A stretch of DNA of 64,000 bases, taken from Rhizoclosmatium globosum (lineage: Eukaryota; Chytridiomycota; Chytridiomycetes; Chytridiales; Chytriomycetaceae). The stretch covers positions 62,001 through 126,000 of the forward strand of contig MCGO01000115.1 in the NCBI GenBank assembly GCA_002104985.1, written 5' to 3'. The position numbers were made by a program, and so were the translations under genes. A model generated the notes under the pieces. The model was given only the letters and a program-made list of their open reading frames with translations, ran no database searches and had not been told where the DNA came from. Below, one piece after another: positions 32,471 through 44,536 of the stretch. The number at the start of each line of letters is the position of its first letter. The stretch's first letter is position 1.

Positions 32471-35005
32471 TCACCTCCAAAACCTCCCCTCCAAATACCC
32501 ATCCAACCCCTCAAAAAGCGTCTTCAAAGCCTTCACATCCTCTTCCCTCAAAGCCTCCTTCCCATCCAAACTCAACCCCGTCTTTCCCTCTCTCACCATC
32601 TCCATATACTCCATAATCCCCCACCACCGGTCCGGAAGCTTCAACAGCTTCTTCGGCCTCGTCACAGCAACATACCATAAATTCAAGTCATCCCCCACGC
32701 CTTCAACCCCCACTCCATGACTTTCTCCTTCGGCTCGTTTGTGGAGGGAACCTGTGTCCCGCGTCTGAACCCCGCCGTGGAAGAGTCGTCTCGCTTCTTT
32801 TCTTTGGGTTCGAGGTCGATGAAGTCGTCGGAGACTTCGACGTGGTCGTATTCGAGGCCTTTGGATTGGTGTGCGGTGCTGAGGATTATGTCGGCGGTGT
32901 GGAGGGTGTGGTTTGGGGTTAGGATGGAGGTTTCGAAGGATAAGATTGTGGAGGGGGTTTCGTCTTGGTAGGTTTCGACGAGGGTGATGAGGAGGACGTA
33001 TTCGCCGAGTTCGCGGTCTTGGACGTCTTTTTCCTTGGTGGTGGAGGAGGGGAGGGTGTGGGTTAGTTTTGGATTAGGATGAGGGGGGTTAATGAAGGTG
33101 ACTTACAAACTCTTCAAATGTTTCCCATTCGTGAAATTTGGGGTTGATGGGTTTTTGTTTCTTCCATAACCTGTACACGTCGAGAGCATCTTTCATTTTC
33201 CCGTGGTATTCTTTTGCGTTTCCGTTGATTGCAATGCGTAGAGGTGGCGTCGACGGGTCTGGGAAACGTTGTTTATGTTTCGCCAAGGCTTCTAAGCCTT
33301 TCATGATCAATTTCAAACCGGACCGAGCAATAATTGTATATGGATATGGAAGCTCTTCTGAAGCGGATAGCAAAGTTCCTGGGGTTGAAGAGCCACCAAC
33401 AAGGCAGTACGGGTTGAAGTCTTTTGCTTGCGGAGAATTTGATTTCATCCAGAGGAGTGTATTCGCAACACGAGCGACTGTTTCGCCGAAGCGAAATGAG
33501 CGGGTGAGGGAAAAGTCAGTGAAGGAGGTGAAACCAGATTGGTTTGAAGCCTCAAAGTGGTTTTGGATTTGAGCGAGTTCTTTTGGGCGGGCGCCACGGA
33601 AGTAGTAAATGGATTGAGCAGCGTCACCGACTATGAAAATGTTTCGAGTGCGGGGGTGGGTGTTGAAGGGGTTTTTGGCGAGTTGGACGACAAAAAGGTC
33701 GAGTTGACAGGCACTACTGTCTTGAGATTCGTCCATGAGGATAGTGGTGATGTAGGGTGGAAGGACAAAGTTGCCGAGTTGGGCGTACTTGAGGTATGCA
33801 TCGTGTGTGATTGGAAATTGGCCTGTCCACATTTTGTCCCAGATTGCAGCGGCAGCGTCCACGTAGAAACGACCTTCGGGAAATTTCCAATCGCTTTGGT
33901 GTTTTAATTTTGCAGGGTAATATGTCAGCCAAGTATCACTTAGTTTTTGGCGAGGATGCGAGGATCGGTAAAATGTTTCCAGAGTTTTGAAGATCTGTGT
34001 TGATTGATCAAAGTTAGATTCTTGATGGACACAATTTTCGGACAAATATCAATTTCCGATGTCTCATAAATTTGGGCGCGTGTGATAAAGGAAACTTACA
34101 TAGAAACAACAAAGCTGAATTCTCTTTTGCATAGCTTTCGCCGACTCTGCCGCATTCGCAGAAGTAACAGGTGAACCTTTAAAGTTGTGTTGCATCCAAA
34201 GTCTGACAGTATTAGAATAATCGCGTTCAATCTTTTTGATGAGTTCATGGTCATCGACGGGAACGAATTCGAAAGAGGGCGAAGGTTTAGTCATGTACTG
34301 CATAGCAGCGCCGTGCATGGTTCTGCATTGGACCATTGGGCCCAGGTGTTTGAAGCGTTCCTCGGCGTCAGTTTGGGCAGCCTTGTTGTAGACGATGTAG
34401 AGGATTCTGTGTCTGTTTTTTGTGAGGGTTTCTGCGAGCAGTTGGAGGGTTGTTGTCTTTCCCGTTCCAGCACCGGCGACAATTCGGACAACGACGCCGC
34501 CTGAGTTGTGGTTGAGGGTGGCTCCAAAGTCGATGATGCGCTGTTGTTCTGGCGTTGGATTGCGCTTTGTTTGTGGTTGTTGTTGTGGTGGTAGTTGTAG
34601 TTGATGTTGTTGTTGGTGTTGATGTTGTTGAAAAGGAGGTGGATGCGGAGGAGGGTCCGAGTCGTCGTTGACCAGATCGATTACGCAAGTTGAAGTCGTT
34701 GGACCAGTTGAACCAGTTGAACCAGTTGAAGAAGTAGAGTTCGCAGGCGTCAAGTTTGCTCTGGTTGTGCGTGTGCGTGTGCCCTGAGTCGATCGAGTTG
34801 TCTGAGCAGTCGACCGCTTCACAGATTGAACAACAACAACTGATTGAAAGTCGGAATCGGAGTCGGAATCGATCGTCACAACTGGTACTGGTACTGGTAC
34901 TGGAACCTGCTTTCTCGCACGTGTTTGTCTTGTTGAAGTTGTTGAAGTTGTTGAAGTTGAAGTAGTTGATGGTGGTTGAACAGCTTTCCTCTTTCGTGGC
35001 GGCAT
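32471..35005 (-). CDS. UvrD-like superfamily 1 helicase, FBH1-like, with a frameshift
   Basis: Exons 35005-34100, 33994-33107 and 33033-32471. A disordered Ser/Thr-rich head with poly-Gln is followed by helicase motifs: Q-like TPEQQRIIDF, Walker A IVAGAGTGKTTTLQ, ILYIVYNKAAQTDAEERF, CRTMHGAA, DExx-type MDESQDSSACQLD, FIVGDAAQSIYYFRGA, RSFRFG, STAHQSKGLEYDHVEVSDDF, and motif VI WYVAVTRPKK. The order and wording match F-box DNA helicase 1, a 3'-5' helicase that limits homologous recombination, but no F-box was found. Between motifs V and VI the frame breaks by one base in a C5/G5 run (32692-32696). One extra G would restore it. That run length suggests an assembly error or a recent mutation. 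Divergent from the first TLC gene, 80 bp between starts. Confidence 0.8.
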
Positions 35006-35085
35006 CCTTCTATTTAAATATTAGATTTGTGTTTGTTTTTCTTGTTCAAAAACCCAACTTGACAGCAACGAAGAAAGAAAGAAAG

Positions 35086-36514
35086 ATGGGATTCATTCTT
35101 CCGCCCTACGTCGACCTTCCCAACGACTACTTTATTGTTCTTGCCTGGACAGCCGCCTGGGCAAGCGCACATGCTCTGCTTTACCACACTGTTATTACTC
35201 CACTCGCGAATGCCTACTTTGTCCTGCCTTCTTCCACTGCATCACCTGTCAAACAACAACAACAACAACAACAGCAGCAACACGCATCAACAGACTCATC
35301 CCTCAAACAACGAAAAGGGAAGAAAGCAGATGCAAAGGAAGAACCAGTCAAACAGCAAGTCGACGAAACAAAGGCAATCTTGGGTCTTCGCAAAAAGTAC
35401 TCGAATGCTTTCTGGAAATGCTTTGTCTACTCCGTATCAACCCTCGTCGGAGTCATTGTCTTTGCTGAAGACTCGTGGTGGCTGCACCCTGCTGAATGGA
35501 TGCTTGACTACCCTGACCCTACAACGTAAGGTTCATTTCTTTTAAACACGCCCCTGGAATTGCCCATCTCCTGCAAGCATATTGTATGGCGTAAAAGTGT
35601 TCATTGCTTTATTTGACGTGGAGCCGTTGCCGTTGATCATGCATGTAGTGATTTGTGATGTATACACGTTCAGCCTCTTCTTCACTCAACGCAGCGACCT
35701 TATGTGCGAGTGTGAAGCGAACCTATCTCTTCGAACCACTCTGTATAGCGATAGCGATCCAAAGTCAGCAGCAGAGCTCCTCACATACCAGTTGGCGAAC
35801 TGATGTCAAACAATCTCCATCGCGCCACTCCCTCCATTATTAATCCATACCCCCCAAAAATTGTGTTCACCAGATGGCTCATGAAAACATACTACTATGT
35901 CGGTTTCGGGAGCTACCTGTACCAAACCCTTACTCTCATGTCCCACCCAAAGCAATCTGACTTCTGGGCTGTCGTCGTGCACCACATTAGTACTGTTTCC
36001 GTTATGGCTGCCAGTTACGCTTTCGGGTTCACACGTATCGGTGTCATTATTTTGTTGTTGCATGATTGCAGTGACCCAATCATGGAGTTTGCAAAGTGTA
36101 GTTTGTACCTCAAGAAGCAGAAGGTATGTTTGTATTTTTTGAATCTGTATGATTGCTTATGGATTCAATCTACAGACGGCAGACAACTTTTTCACGCTCT
36201 TTGCAATCGTCTTCCTCCTCACAAGAAACGTCTTGTTTCCATACGTGATTTATTGTGCTCATGAACACTCCATCTTGGAGGATGGTACTCGAATGCCGAG
36301 AGGATTCTCATTCTGGGGTGACTTTTGTTTGGGTTGTTTGTGGGTTTTGGCTGTCTTAAACCTGTACTGGGGTTACTTGGTGAGTTACCTTGCGAATGTG
36401 GTTTCAATCTCTATGAGATGACTAACTTAATAACTAATGCAGATTGTCAAAATTGCGGTCAAGACAATTGTGACGGGAGAGGTGGAGGGTGATATCCGCG
36501 AGGAAGATGATTAG
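35086..36514 (+). CDS. TLC-domain protein, ceramide synthase (Lag1/Lac1) type, copy A (321 aa)
   Basis: Exons 35086-35525, 35874-36123, 36176-36379, 36443-36514. Ceramide synthases acylate sphinganine in the ER. The TLC signature is clear: FGSYLYQTLTLM, VVVHHISTVSVMAASY (His-His), TRIGVIILLLHDCSDPIMEFAK (acidic pair), FAIVFLLTRNVLFPY. The N-terminal third has one membrane segment and a Gln-rich cytosolic insert, and FWKCFVYSVSTLVGVIVFAEDSWW is the next span. The tail KTIVTGEVEGDIREEDD is acidic. Intron 1 is long (348 nt) for this genome, so a small extra exon cannot be excluded. A tandem paralogue lies 376 bp downstream. Confidence 0.88.
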
Positions 36515-36890
36515 AAAATAGGCCATTGCATCCTACGATTAGGATATATAACGTATGTTTTATTTGAGCTGTAATTCGTACCTACGAGTTTATATATGGT
36601 GTTTGTTTTTTGGAAACCTGAATAGTTTTTATTATTACTTTGTTGCACGATATATTATTACTCTACTTGATTCGATATATTTGTCCCTCGTGCTCACTTA
36701 CGTACGAGTACCCCCTTGTCTGGGTTGGTATATTTGTCCATGTGCCCGCCTCATTGGGTAATCGCCGCAAGCAAATGAACAGAACCTCGGAAAAAGGGTA
36801 CAAATACCGCCCTTGTCAGTTTTTTGCTGGTGATTGTGTGGTTCTCAAACCTTCCAACCAAAAATCAAAGAAAAACGAGGAGATCCGATA
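36515..36890. other. intergenic between the TLC pair
   Basis: 376 bp, A/T-rich 3' flank of copy A and promoter of copy B. The stretch 'ttgtccctcg...gtacgagtaccccc' partly recurs as 'ttgtccatg', without clear repeat structure. Confidence 0.45.
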
Positions 36891-38124
36891 ATGAAGCTCC
36901 CTCCATACGTCGACTACCCCGGAGACGTATACGCAGTCATCTTCTGGACAACCGCATGGGCCGTTTCCCACTATCTCATTCACCGAGGAATCATTACACC
37001 CCTTGCAAACGCTTGGTTCCCTTCTCCCTCCACACAACCCACCGTAATTGAACCCTCCGAAACCTCCTCCACCATCTCAATCGACTCCCCAACGAAATCC
37101 CACCCCTCCACCACCTCTCTAACCCACCGCCGCAAACCCTCCGAATCAAGCAGCAACTCCTCCTCAGACTCCGAGTCCGCTCCACTCCTCACCAAACCAG
37201 CCTCCACCCCAATTCCCAACCCGAAAAAGTCGTCGTCCTCAACACAGGGAATTAAATCCCGGTTCTCGAATTCAGTCTGGAAATGCATTGTCTACGGCGT
37301 GTCAACCGTCATTGGCGTGTGTGTCCTGGCGCAGAGTGGTTGGTGGTGTCAGCCTCCAAGTTGGATGCAAAACGAGCCTGATGAAACAACGTAATGGATC
37401 GTTTTTGAGTCACATCCTCCATCCTCCCCCCTTAACCCGACCACCACCACCACCAACCTTGTCCAGTATCTAATGCTGTTGTAGGTCGCTTATGAAACTG
37501 TATTACCATATTGGATTCGGGAGTTACCTATACCAAACTCTGACGGTAGCGTCGCACCCGAAGCAGTCTGACTTCTGGGCTGTGGTTGTACACCACATCA
37601 GTACAGTATCCGTTATGGCAGCGAGCTATCTCCTCGGGTTCACGAGAATTGGAATTGTGATTCTGTTGTTGCATGATTGTAGTGATCCTGTTATGGAGAT
37701 TGCCAAGTGCTTTTTGTATCTTGGGTGGGAGAAGGTATGTTGCTTGTTTTTATTTGTAGGGGTGTGGTTTAATGTTGGGTGTGTTAGGTTGCTGATGTGA
37801 TGTTTACGTTGTTTGCGGTTGTGTTTTTGGTAACGAGGAATGTCTTGTTTCCGTATGTGATTTATACTGCGCATGAAAACTCGATTTTAGAGGATGGGGA
37901 GCGGATGCCGAGAGGGTATGGACATTGGGTTTTGTTTTGTTTGGGATGTTTGTGGATTCTTGCGGCGTTGAATATGTTCTGGGGTTACTTGGTGAGTTAC
38001 AATCCTTAATTTTAGAAAGAAATGTTTGAATTAATTTGCGTTCTAGATTATCAAGATTGCTGCTATGAAGTTGATCACAAACGATGTTGTTGGAGATATC
38101 CGGGAAGAAGATTCGGAGGAGTAA
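36891..38124 (+). CDS. TLC-domain protein, ceramide synthase type, copy B (343 aa)
   Basis: Exons 36891-37390, 37485-37734, 37788-37991, 38047-38124. All three intron positions and phases equal those of copy A, and exons 2 and 3 have identical lengths (250 and 204 nt), so the pair arose by tandem duplication. Conserved: PPYVDYPGDVYAV, VVVHHISTVSVMAASY, TRIGIVILLLHDCSDPVMEIAK, VFLVTRNVLFPYVIYTAHENS. The N-terminal cytosolic insert has diverged fully (Ser/Thr-rich here, Gln-rich in A). Different acyl-chain preference between the copies is plausible but not shown. Confidence 0.88.
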
Positions 38125-38587
38125 TGTTTGGTTCTTTGTCTTTGAGTTGAGTTTGCATTTGTGTATCTAAATAAATTAAGTTTGTTGTCTCTAATCATTT
38201 GAAGCCTATTGGAAGTGGTGCCCTGGGCGTGCACTGGAGACGGGAGTCGGAGGCACGGGAGGGGCACAGAATGAGAATATTGGAAAGAAGTTATTAAATT
38301 TATTCGTGTATGTTAACTCATCATTATTTTGTACACTTGAGAGCTCACTGTCACCCAGTATCTCGGTTGCCCGGGAACTGGCTTCCAATAAAGCCTTCGC
38401 TGTGGCAAATCCCTCATTACAGCAAATATGCGTATCCGCCACCGTTTAGAAATACAGTGTCTCTTATCACTGCAAACGACCCAATTTGGGAGCGTGCCCT
38501 GTCTTTCCAATCACCACTTTCGGAAACTTCCAAGAAAAAGAAAAAGAAGGTTTCCAAGAAAAAGCCCCCAACCACCAAAAAACAGTG
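38125..38587. other. intergenic, nothing recognised
   Basis: 463 bp. A short stretch of 'aagaaaaagaaaaagaagg' type purine repeat lies at about 38532-38555, just ahead of the next gene. No gene supported. Confidence 0.45.
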
Positions 38588-40883
38588 ATGGATTCCAACT
38601 CATCGACATCCGGCTTCCTCCTCGCCGGAGACAGAGCCGAAAGCACGGCCCTGGATGTCAAGTCATCGCCTGAATTGATGGCTTCAGACGACATGTGAGT
38701 GTTCTTCCATCGAACCAGCCTGACAAACCCTTCAAATGCCCCTCGAACCAACCAAACTAAATCAAAACCAAAGCGACATTCTCAAACACTCAACCGTCTT
38801 TGGCGCCAGCATCAACGTCAGCCCAAACACGGGCTCCCCCTCAAAGAAAACAGCCGCGACACTCCCTCAAACAACCTGTCCCATCTGCGACCAACTACTT
38901 CCACAACCTGTCGATTCCCTCACTGTCGAAATCGGGACCCTAAAGCCTCGATTCCTCCGCGAGCTCAAGAAGATGCACCCCTTGAAGCAGCTCCCACCAT
39001 CTCACAGGGTATGCACAAAGGATCTCGCAATCCTCATGCAGAACCGCATCGAAACTCTCTTGGAGCAGGACCAGAAGGAGTTGTCCCGCCTGCAAAACGA
39101 CGCCATGAAGAATCTTGGGGAATACGAGCAACAGGAACAGCATTGGCAGAAACAGTTTGAACAGGGATGGACGTTTGGTGAAAAATGCGCAGATAACGTG
39201 GCGAGGTTTGGTGGGTCTTGGAAGTTTATTGGTGTTCTTGTTGCGTTCTTGTGTTTCTGGGCTTTTACGAATGTGTGAGTGTGGTTGATATTTCACATGC
39301 CGTTGCTGAAGTGACATATTTTTGGGTCTTTATTCAGGCTTTTGGGGCAACCTTGGTCTACCGCAACACCATGGGACCCGTACCCATTCATCTTGCTCAA
39401 CTTGTTCCTGTCCATGATTGCCGCACTCCAAGCGCCTGTCATTATGATGTCTCAAAATCGTCAATCGCAGATTGATCGTATCCAAGGAGACTTTGTGTCA
39501 ACTATCATCTTGCGATCAGAGCACCAAGTCCGTCACGTCAATGCCAAATTGGACCATTTGTTATCTGAGCAATGGAGGCGCTTACTAGAAATCCAGCAAA
39601 CTCAAACAGATTTGTTGCAGATGCTTCAGTATCGTCACTCGACTCACATTCATCATGAGGATGCAGCCAAAGTGATGAGTAATACTGGATTCCAAGCTAC
39701 TAGTCAAACTGACATTGATGCGTCCTTGTTTACTGACCCAAGAAGCACTCCTGGTAATCCTTTCGGTGTTATTCGTGGGGAAAGCTTCTCTTCCATTCCG
39801 GGAGCTATGTCTTTACTTCCTGGATCAGCCATGTCTCGTCCAGCAGAGACACACTGGTCCGTGGAAACACACCCAGATGATCACGTTCGGATGTTGCTTG
39901 CTGTATACTTTGGTTTGGATCATAGCCATTCACCTTCATTGGAAGACTTGTTGTTTGCTCACTGGCACACTGACGGAGACAACTTCTTGGGGATTGTGAA
40001 TGGCGTGAAAGTTGAAGTTAGACAAGCTTCATCAGTTGTTCGCCGTGTCGTGTATGATCTTACTTTCAACGATCCCTCTGCTTCTTTGGATGACGTTTTG
40101 GCCGGTGAAGGCACTGTGGAGTTGAGAAATGACATGGACGTTAAGTGTATGGAGCAAGTTGGTAAGTTTGTGAGGCATATAATTTGAGAACAAGGAATTG
40201 AATATTGTGTTACTTTAGGTCGATACCTTCGAATCGAAATCCACCACAAAGGTCAAGCCCCAACCGTCTACGGAAACGGAGACTTACCTCCTCGTTACAA
40301 ATCCACCTTTGTCAACAAGCGTGAAGACAAAATCACCGATTTTTGGAAAGCAAGACTCACCAAAATCAACTTCACCTACTCACCACCACACCAAGTCGCC
40401 GTCCTCACGCTCGCCGAGGGCCAATTCTGCGAACGTATGCGTGTCGACTTTTTCCCTGAAAATAATGTCAATCATGCGAAAGTGTACATGCGCCGATTTG
40501 AACCCTCTACGTTGAAAAATTTGGAAGGGTCTGGGCAGGGCGTTGACGAAAGTGTATCGTATTTGAAAGAAGTTGTAGGCCCGCGTCCACTAAGCAGTAA
40601 ATGGCTTCCTGTCGCTCATGCGTTGTGGCCTGAGAACGCGGTTCCTGGGTCGAACTTGGTTCCTGACGCGCATGGACCTGCATCTGGGGGTGGTGCGGTT
40701 GCTGGAACGGGAGGGTATGGAAGTGGAGATGATGTGATTGTTTCTGGAGGTGGTGAGGGAGGGGAGATGTTGATGGAGTCTGGACTTGTGACTGTTGAGT
40801 TTAAGGAGAAGTTGGTTGGGCCTGGGGTTTATGTTTTCTTGTGTGATGAGACGCGAGTTGCGTTCAGAGGTGTGATTGTTTGA
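38588..40883 (+). CDS. DUF1003 membrane protein with fungal C-terminal extension (698 aa)
   Basis: Exons 38588-38694, 38774-39274, 39338-40161, 40219-40883. The middle matches DUF1003, a bacterial two-helix membrane domain: FGGSWKFIGVLVAFLCFWAF, then TATPWDPYPFILLNLFLSM and AALQAPVIMMSQNRQSQID. Upstream is a CPICDQLL motif and KPRFLRELKKMHP. After the membrane pair comes a helical linker (HQVRHVNAKLDHLLSEQ), then about 400 residues without a recognised domain (GRYLRIEIHHKG, VAVLTLAEGQFCERMRVDFF), possibly beta-rich. The family function is unknown. In bacteria the domain is usually about 150-200 aa, so this is a much enlarged version. The ATG precedes DSNSSTSGFLLAGD in good context. Confidence 0.85.
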
Positions 40884-41236
40884 TTTTGTTTGCTCGTTAC
40901 TTGCAGTAATTATTGGGGCTGAAGTTTCTTTCATAAAAACGTATAATTATTTGGAAGGTTTGATGGAAACTTTGAGTCTTTTATCAAGACATTGTCAAAT
41001 GAAGTTTGGGTAGCTGCTTGGTTTTTGTACATTCACCAGATATAATGCCGCCCTCTTTTCGTAGTTATCTCTCTATCTTAGTGGCCATCAAGTTGGTGGT
41101 GGCAAGTCTTATCCTCAAGACACCTCGATGTATGTCACACAAATTTGTGAGCAAGAAAAAATTATTAGCACGCGCCGATTTAAATGAGTGCAGACTTCAT
41201 CATCTCTGCCAGTGAAAAAAGTAGCATACAGTCAAC
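40884..41236. other. intergenic, nothing recognised
   Basis: 353 bp of 3' flank and promoter, without a supported gene or RNA. Confidence 0.45.
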
Positions 41237-42118
41237 ATGAAGTTCATTTACGTCGTCGCTCTTGCCACCGCTGCCTCAGCTCAGTACGCTCCATACGCAC
41301 CGGCTGCTCCATCTGTTGCTCCAGTGAAGCCAGTTACCACTGCTGCTTATGTTCCACCAGTTATTGTTGCTCCAGCTGGAAACACTCCATCTAACTCTGG
41401 TTCAACTGGTTCTTCTGGATCTGCTTCTGGATCCAACTCTGGTTCTTCTACTGGATCCAACGGCTCTGGATCCTCCTCTGGTTCTTCTTCCTCTTCCTCT
41501 TCCTCTGGATCATCATCAGGAAGCACTTCTGGTTCTTCTGCCTCAGGATCTAACTCTGGTTCTTCGTCTTCCTCTGGCTCTTCCTCTGGTTCGTCATCTT
41601 CTGGCTCGTCTTCTGGATCTGGCTCCTCTTCATCCTCTGCCTCATCCTCTGGTTCTTCTTCCGGTTCCAACAGTGATTTCAACACTGGCTCTGGTGCTGC
41701 TGGAACCAACTCTAACTCTGGAACTGCCCCTGTTGCTTCCCAGGCCGGTCAGGTAAATATATTCTCTTGAAATTTGCAGCGCGTGCTTCTTGGAATTGAA
41801 CATTTAGACTAATTTCCAACCTTTCACTTGTAATAGTCAATTGCCGCCGCCGTCACCACCGCCGCTGCTGTTGCTACCTCGGCCGCTTCTGCTGCTGCTT
41901 CTGTCAAGGCCACCACCGCTGCCAGCACCACCGTTGCTGCCGCCGCTTCCACCGTCAGCTCTGCTGCTGAAACTGGAGGAAACATTGCATTGGGTATCTT
42001 CTGTTTCCTTTCTGCTGTTCTTTTCATCACAGTTCTTGTCGCTGCCGGTGCCATCGGAAAGAAGAAGGACGCTGAAGCCCCAGCTGCCGAGCCAGCTGCT
42101 GGCGCGACCTACGTCTAA
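41237..42118 (+). CDS. Ser/Gly-rich single-pass surface protein, copy A (265 aa)
   Basis: Exons 41237-41752 and 41837-42118. Signal peptide MKFIYVVALATAASAQ, a short Pro/Ala/Tyr-rich segment, about 110 residues of Ser/Gly repeats (SGSSSGS type, likely O-glycosylated stalk), then PVASQAGQ at the splice junction, an Ala/Ser/Thr stretch, one membrane span (NIALGIFCFLSAVLFITVLV) and a short cytosolic GKKKDAEAPA tail. A type I wall or plasma-membrane protein, sensor- or adhesin-like in layout. The intron splits at the same codon as in copy B at 44537. Confidence 0.85.
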
Positions 42119-42292
42119 ACAATTTATAGATTATTTTAGAATGATTCTCGTGTAAGGATCACTGTTTTCATATAGTATCATATAGTTTCTCGGAAATGAA
42201 TATAGAATCGTTTCCTCTCCTTCTTTTGTTTTCGCTTTAAACAATTTGTCAGATGATTCCCATAGTTATTTAACAAACTTCAATCATTTAGC

Positions 42293-43092
42293 ATGAATGA
42301 TGAAGCCATTGAACACTTACCAGGCTCGTTCAATGTTGTTCCTGATGAGGTTGTCATGGGTGTGTTGAGTTGGTTACACCCAAGATCCGTCTTTCAATAC
42401 CGCCGTCTCACCGCCTATTCATCTTCTTCTCACGAAACACTTTGCAGTAGTTTTCTTATCTGGCCTGGATCCTTCTGTTCCGAATTTGGATATTGGAACA
42501 ACTCAACTGGAGCCTGAAGCCTTGTTCTTTCTCGCCCCTCCTTCTTTCCAGTCGGTATTCGCAGCCATTTATCTGCGCCATTCCCGCGAATCGATTGAAT
42601 GGTATGTGCAGCTACGCATTCCGGAGCACGTCAAGACACCTAATTTGATTAAGAAGTGTATACCTCCCGTCATTGGCGAACTACTGCATCGAAGAGAATT
42701 AAAGCTTCAAAATGTAAAAGGGCCTATACCGAAAGAGATTGGAGGCCTTATGAACGTGAAATCGTTTCCACTTGAGCATTGTCTGATCAATGGTCCACTA
42801 CCAGAACAGCAGCTCACTCTAATGGAACTGAAATATCTGAATTTACATAATTGTGGTCTCACTGGTACTTTGCCATGTGAGGTGTCAACCTTGCAAAAGC
42901 TTGAACACTTGTTTTTCGATATCAACGCATTGGAGGGTAATCTCCAGAACTTGGGAACCTTACGGAACTGAGGAAATACGTCTGTCTTATAACCATTTTA
43001 CGGGAGTGATTCCGTCGGAATTCGGAAACTTGAAGGCGCTAAGAAACTTGTCGGTGAATAGTACCTTTTTGGAAGTTTTTTTCCTGAATTGA
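42293..43092 (+). pseudogene. F-box/leucine-rich-repeat pseudogene
   Basis: An F-box-like start (VVPDEVVMGVLSWLHPRSV) shifts frame near 42400, then continues as HFAVVFLSGLDPS and a leucine-rich-repeat region (IPKEIGGLMNVKSFPLEHC, LKYLNLHNCGLTGTLPCEV). Near 42960 the frame breaks again and LRR text resumes (IRLSYNHFTGVIPSEFGNLK) before a premature end. At least two frameshifts and a missing C-terminus mark it as decayed, unless both shifts are assembly errors. Confidence 0.7.
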
Positions 43093-43329
43093 GTTGCTGT
43101 GATATAGGTCATAATCAAGACCTTCTCTGCTCTTTTGTATTTCCTCCTTTACTTTTTTTTTAAATATGAGCTCCATCTTTGCCTCAGAACACTTGTGTAC
43201 TGCACTTTCGATCTGTATGCTGATTTATTCAATAGGCAAATCAAGAATTTGCTTACTGACGTTGCATCGATAATTTGATGTGTCACTGAATCTGAAGCTG
43301 GGTAGTACTGTAAAACCCTCAAGAAAGAC

Positions 43330-44358
43330 ATGAACCGCCTTCCACTCGAGATCATTGAAGATATCCTCCTTCAATTGCCTATTGATGGTTACTTGCGGGA
43401 CATTGGATTTACGTCGAAGAAGTTGTTTGCAGGACACATCTTCCATGACATATCCTTCGCCTGTCGACACTACAGGCATCAAGCCACTGGAAAGAAAAGT
43501 CATTGTCAGTTCCTCGATATGAAACATGGAAACTTCAAAGCTGTTTTGCGCTTCCTCCCTGCGTCCTACCAGATTGGTTTGGCTGTAGAGGGTTTGTTCG
43601 CAGAAGAACACATCTACTGCTGGAGACCATGTTCCCTGAAGGATAAAGAACTTTCTGCTGCAAATACTCTTCTACTGGTTAGGTACCTTGCGATGCAAGG
43701 CATAGATCCATCGTTCCAAAATGACGCTGTATTTCGTTGGGCATCTACAGTTGGATCCCTTGAGGCTGTTGAATTATTACTCGAACATTCATCAGTAGAT
43801 CCAGCAGCCGGAGATAATGAAGCGATTGTTAATGCTGCAAGTGGCGGACACCTCAATATCGTCAAACGACTTCTTTCTCTCCCAAACGTGGATGCAAACG
43901 CAAAAGAAGACAGGTCACTATATTGCGCCGCGTTAAATGGTCACTCGGAAGTAGTCAAGATTTTGCTACCACTGCCACGAACTGACCCGAGAAAGGAACT
44001 CAGCGAAGCACTTTTCCGTGCAAGCCAAGCAGGCCATAAGGACACTACGAAGCTGCTGTTAGCAGTTGAATGCGTTGATCCTTCAAAGGCAATGTTTTAC
44101 ACTGCTCTGCGAAATGACTCTGACGGACTGGACATACTTTTGAAAGATGGCCGTGGACACCCAACTGGTCCAGACATCCATCAATTATTCAACAAACTTG
44201 TACGACGACAATACTTTCAAATAGTAGAAATGTTGTGGAATGATCCGAGAGTTGTTGTTCGCGAACAAGATTACCGCCGGTTTCTCTCAATCACAAAGAA
44301 ATATCACTTATTCAGAATGAGGCGTTTGTTGGAAGAGCTTTGGGAGCAGTCCTCATGA
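43330..44358 (+). CDS. F-box-like/ankyrin-repeat protein, copy A (342 aa)
   Basis: Intronless. It starts with an F-box-like motif (LPLEIIEDILLQLPIDGYLRD), followed by a linker and ankyrin repeats from about residue 135 (SLEAVELLLEHSSVDPAAG, EAIVNAASGGHLNIVKRLL, LYCAALNGHSEVVKILLPL, ALFRASQAGHKDTTKLLLA). The C-terminal YHLFRMRRLLEELWEQS is shared with the paralogue at 60750-61799. Likely a substrate receptor for SCF ubiquitin ligases, inferred from the domain order. This family is expanded in the window. Confidence 0.85.
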   Translation: MNRLPLEIIEDILLQLPIDGYLRDIGFTSKKLFAGHIFHDISFACRHYRHQATGKKSHCQFLDMKHGNFKAVLRFLPASYQIGLAVEGLFAEEHIYCWRPCSLKDKELSAANTLLLVRYLAMQGIDPSFQNDAVFRWASTVGSLEAVELLLEHSSVDPAAGDNEAIVNAASGGHLNIVKRLLSLPNVDANAKEDRSLYCAALNGHSEVVKILLPLPRTDPRKELSEALFRASQAGHKDTTKLLLAVECVDPSKAMFYTALRNDSDGLDILLKDGRGHPTGPDIHQLFNKLVRRQYFQIVEMLWNDPRVVVREQDYRRFLSITKKYHLFRMRRLLEELWEQSS

Positions 44359-44536
44359 ATTGTTTGATGTGTGATTACTAAAGAATATGGATTTATTACT
44401 CTTTCTTCAGCCTAAATCCAAGAAATGGATAGATGTGTCTTACTTCCAAATTAGGGCACGCGGCTGCCATATCTCCTTCATAGAAAACACGAAATCAGCA
44501 CGTCCCCCCCAACAAAATCTCCATCACAACAACAAG

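Noticed and set aside
34966..35085. Upstream extension of the first TLC protein
   Set aside because: It overlaps the helicase start on the other strand; the ATG at 35086 gives the family-typical PPYVDLPNDY start.
41347..41709. 120-codon Glu/Pro/Asp-rich frame on the minus strand
   Set aside because: Mirror of the Ser/Gly codon repeats of the + strand surface gene; the same shadow occurs at 44581-44967.
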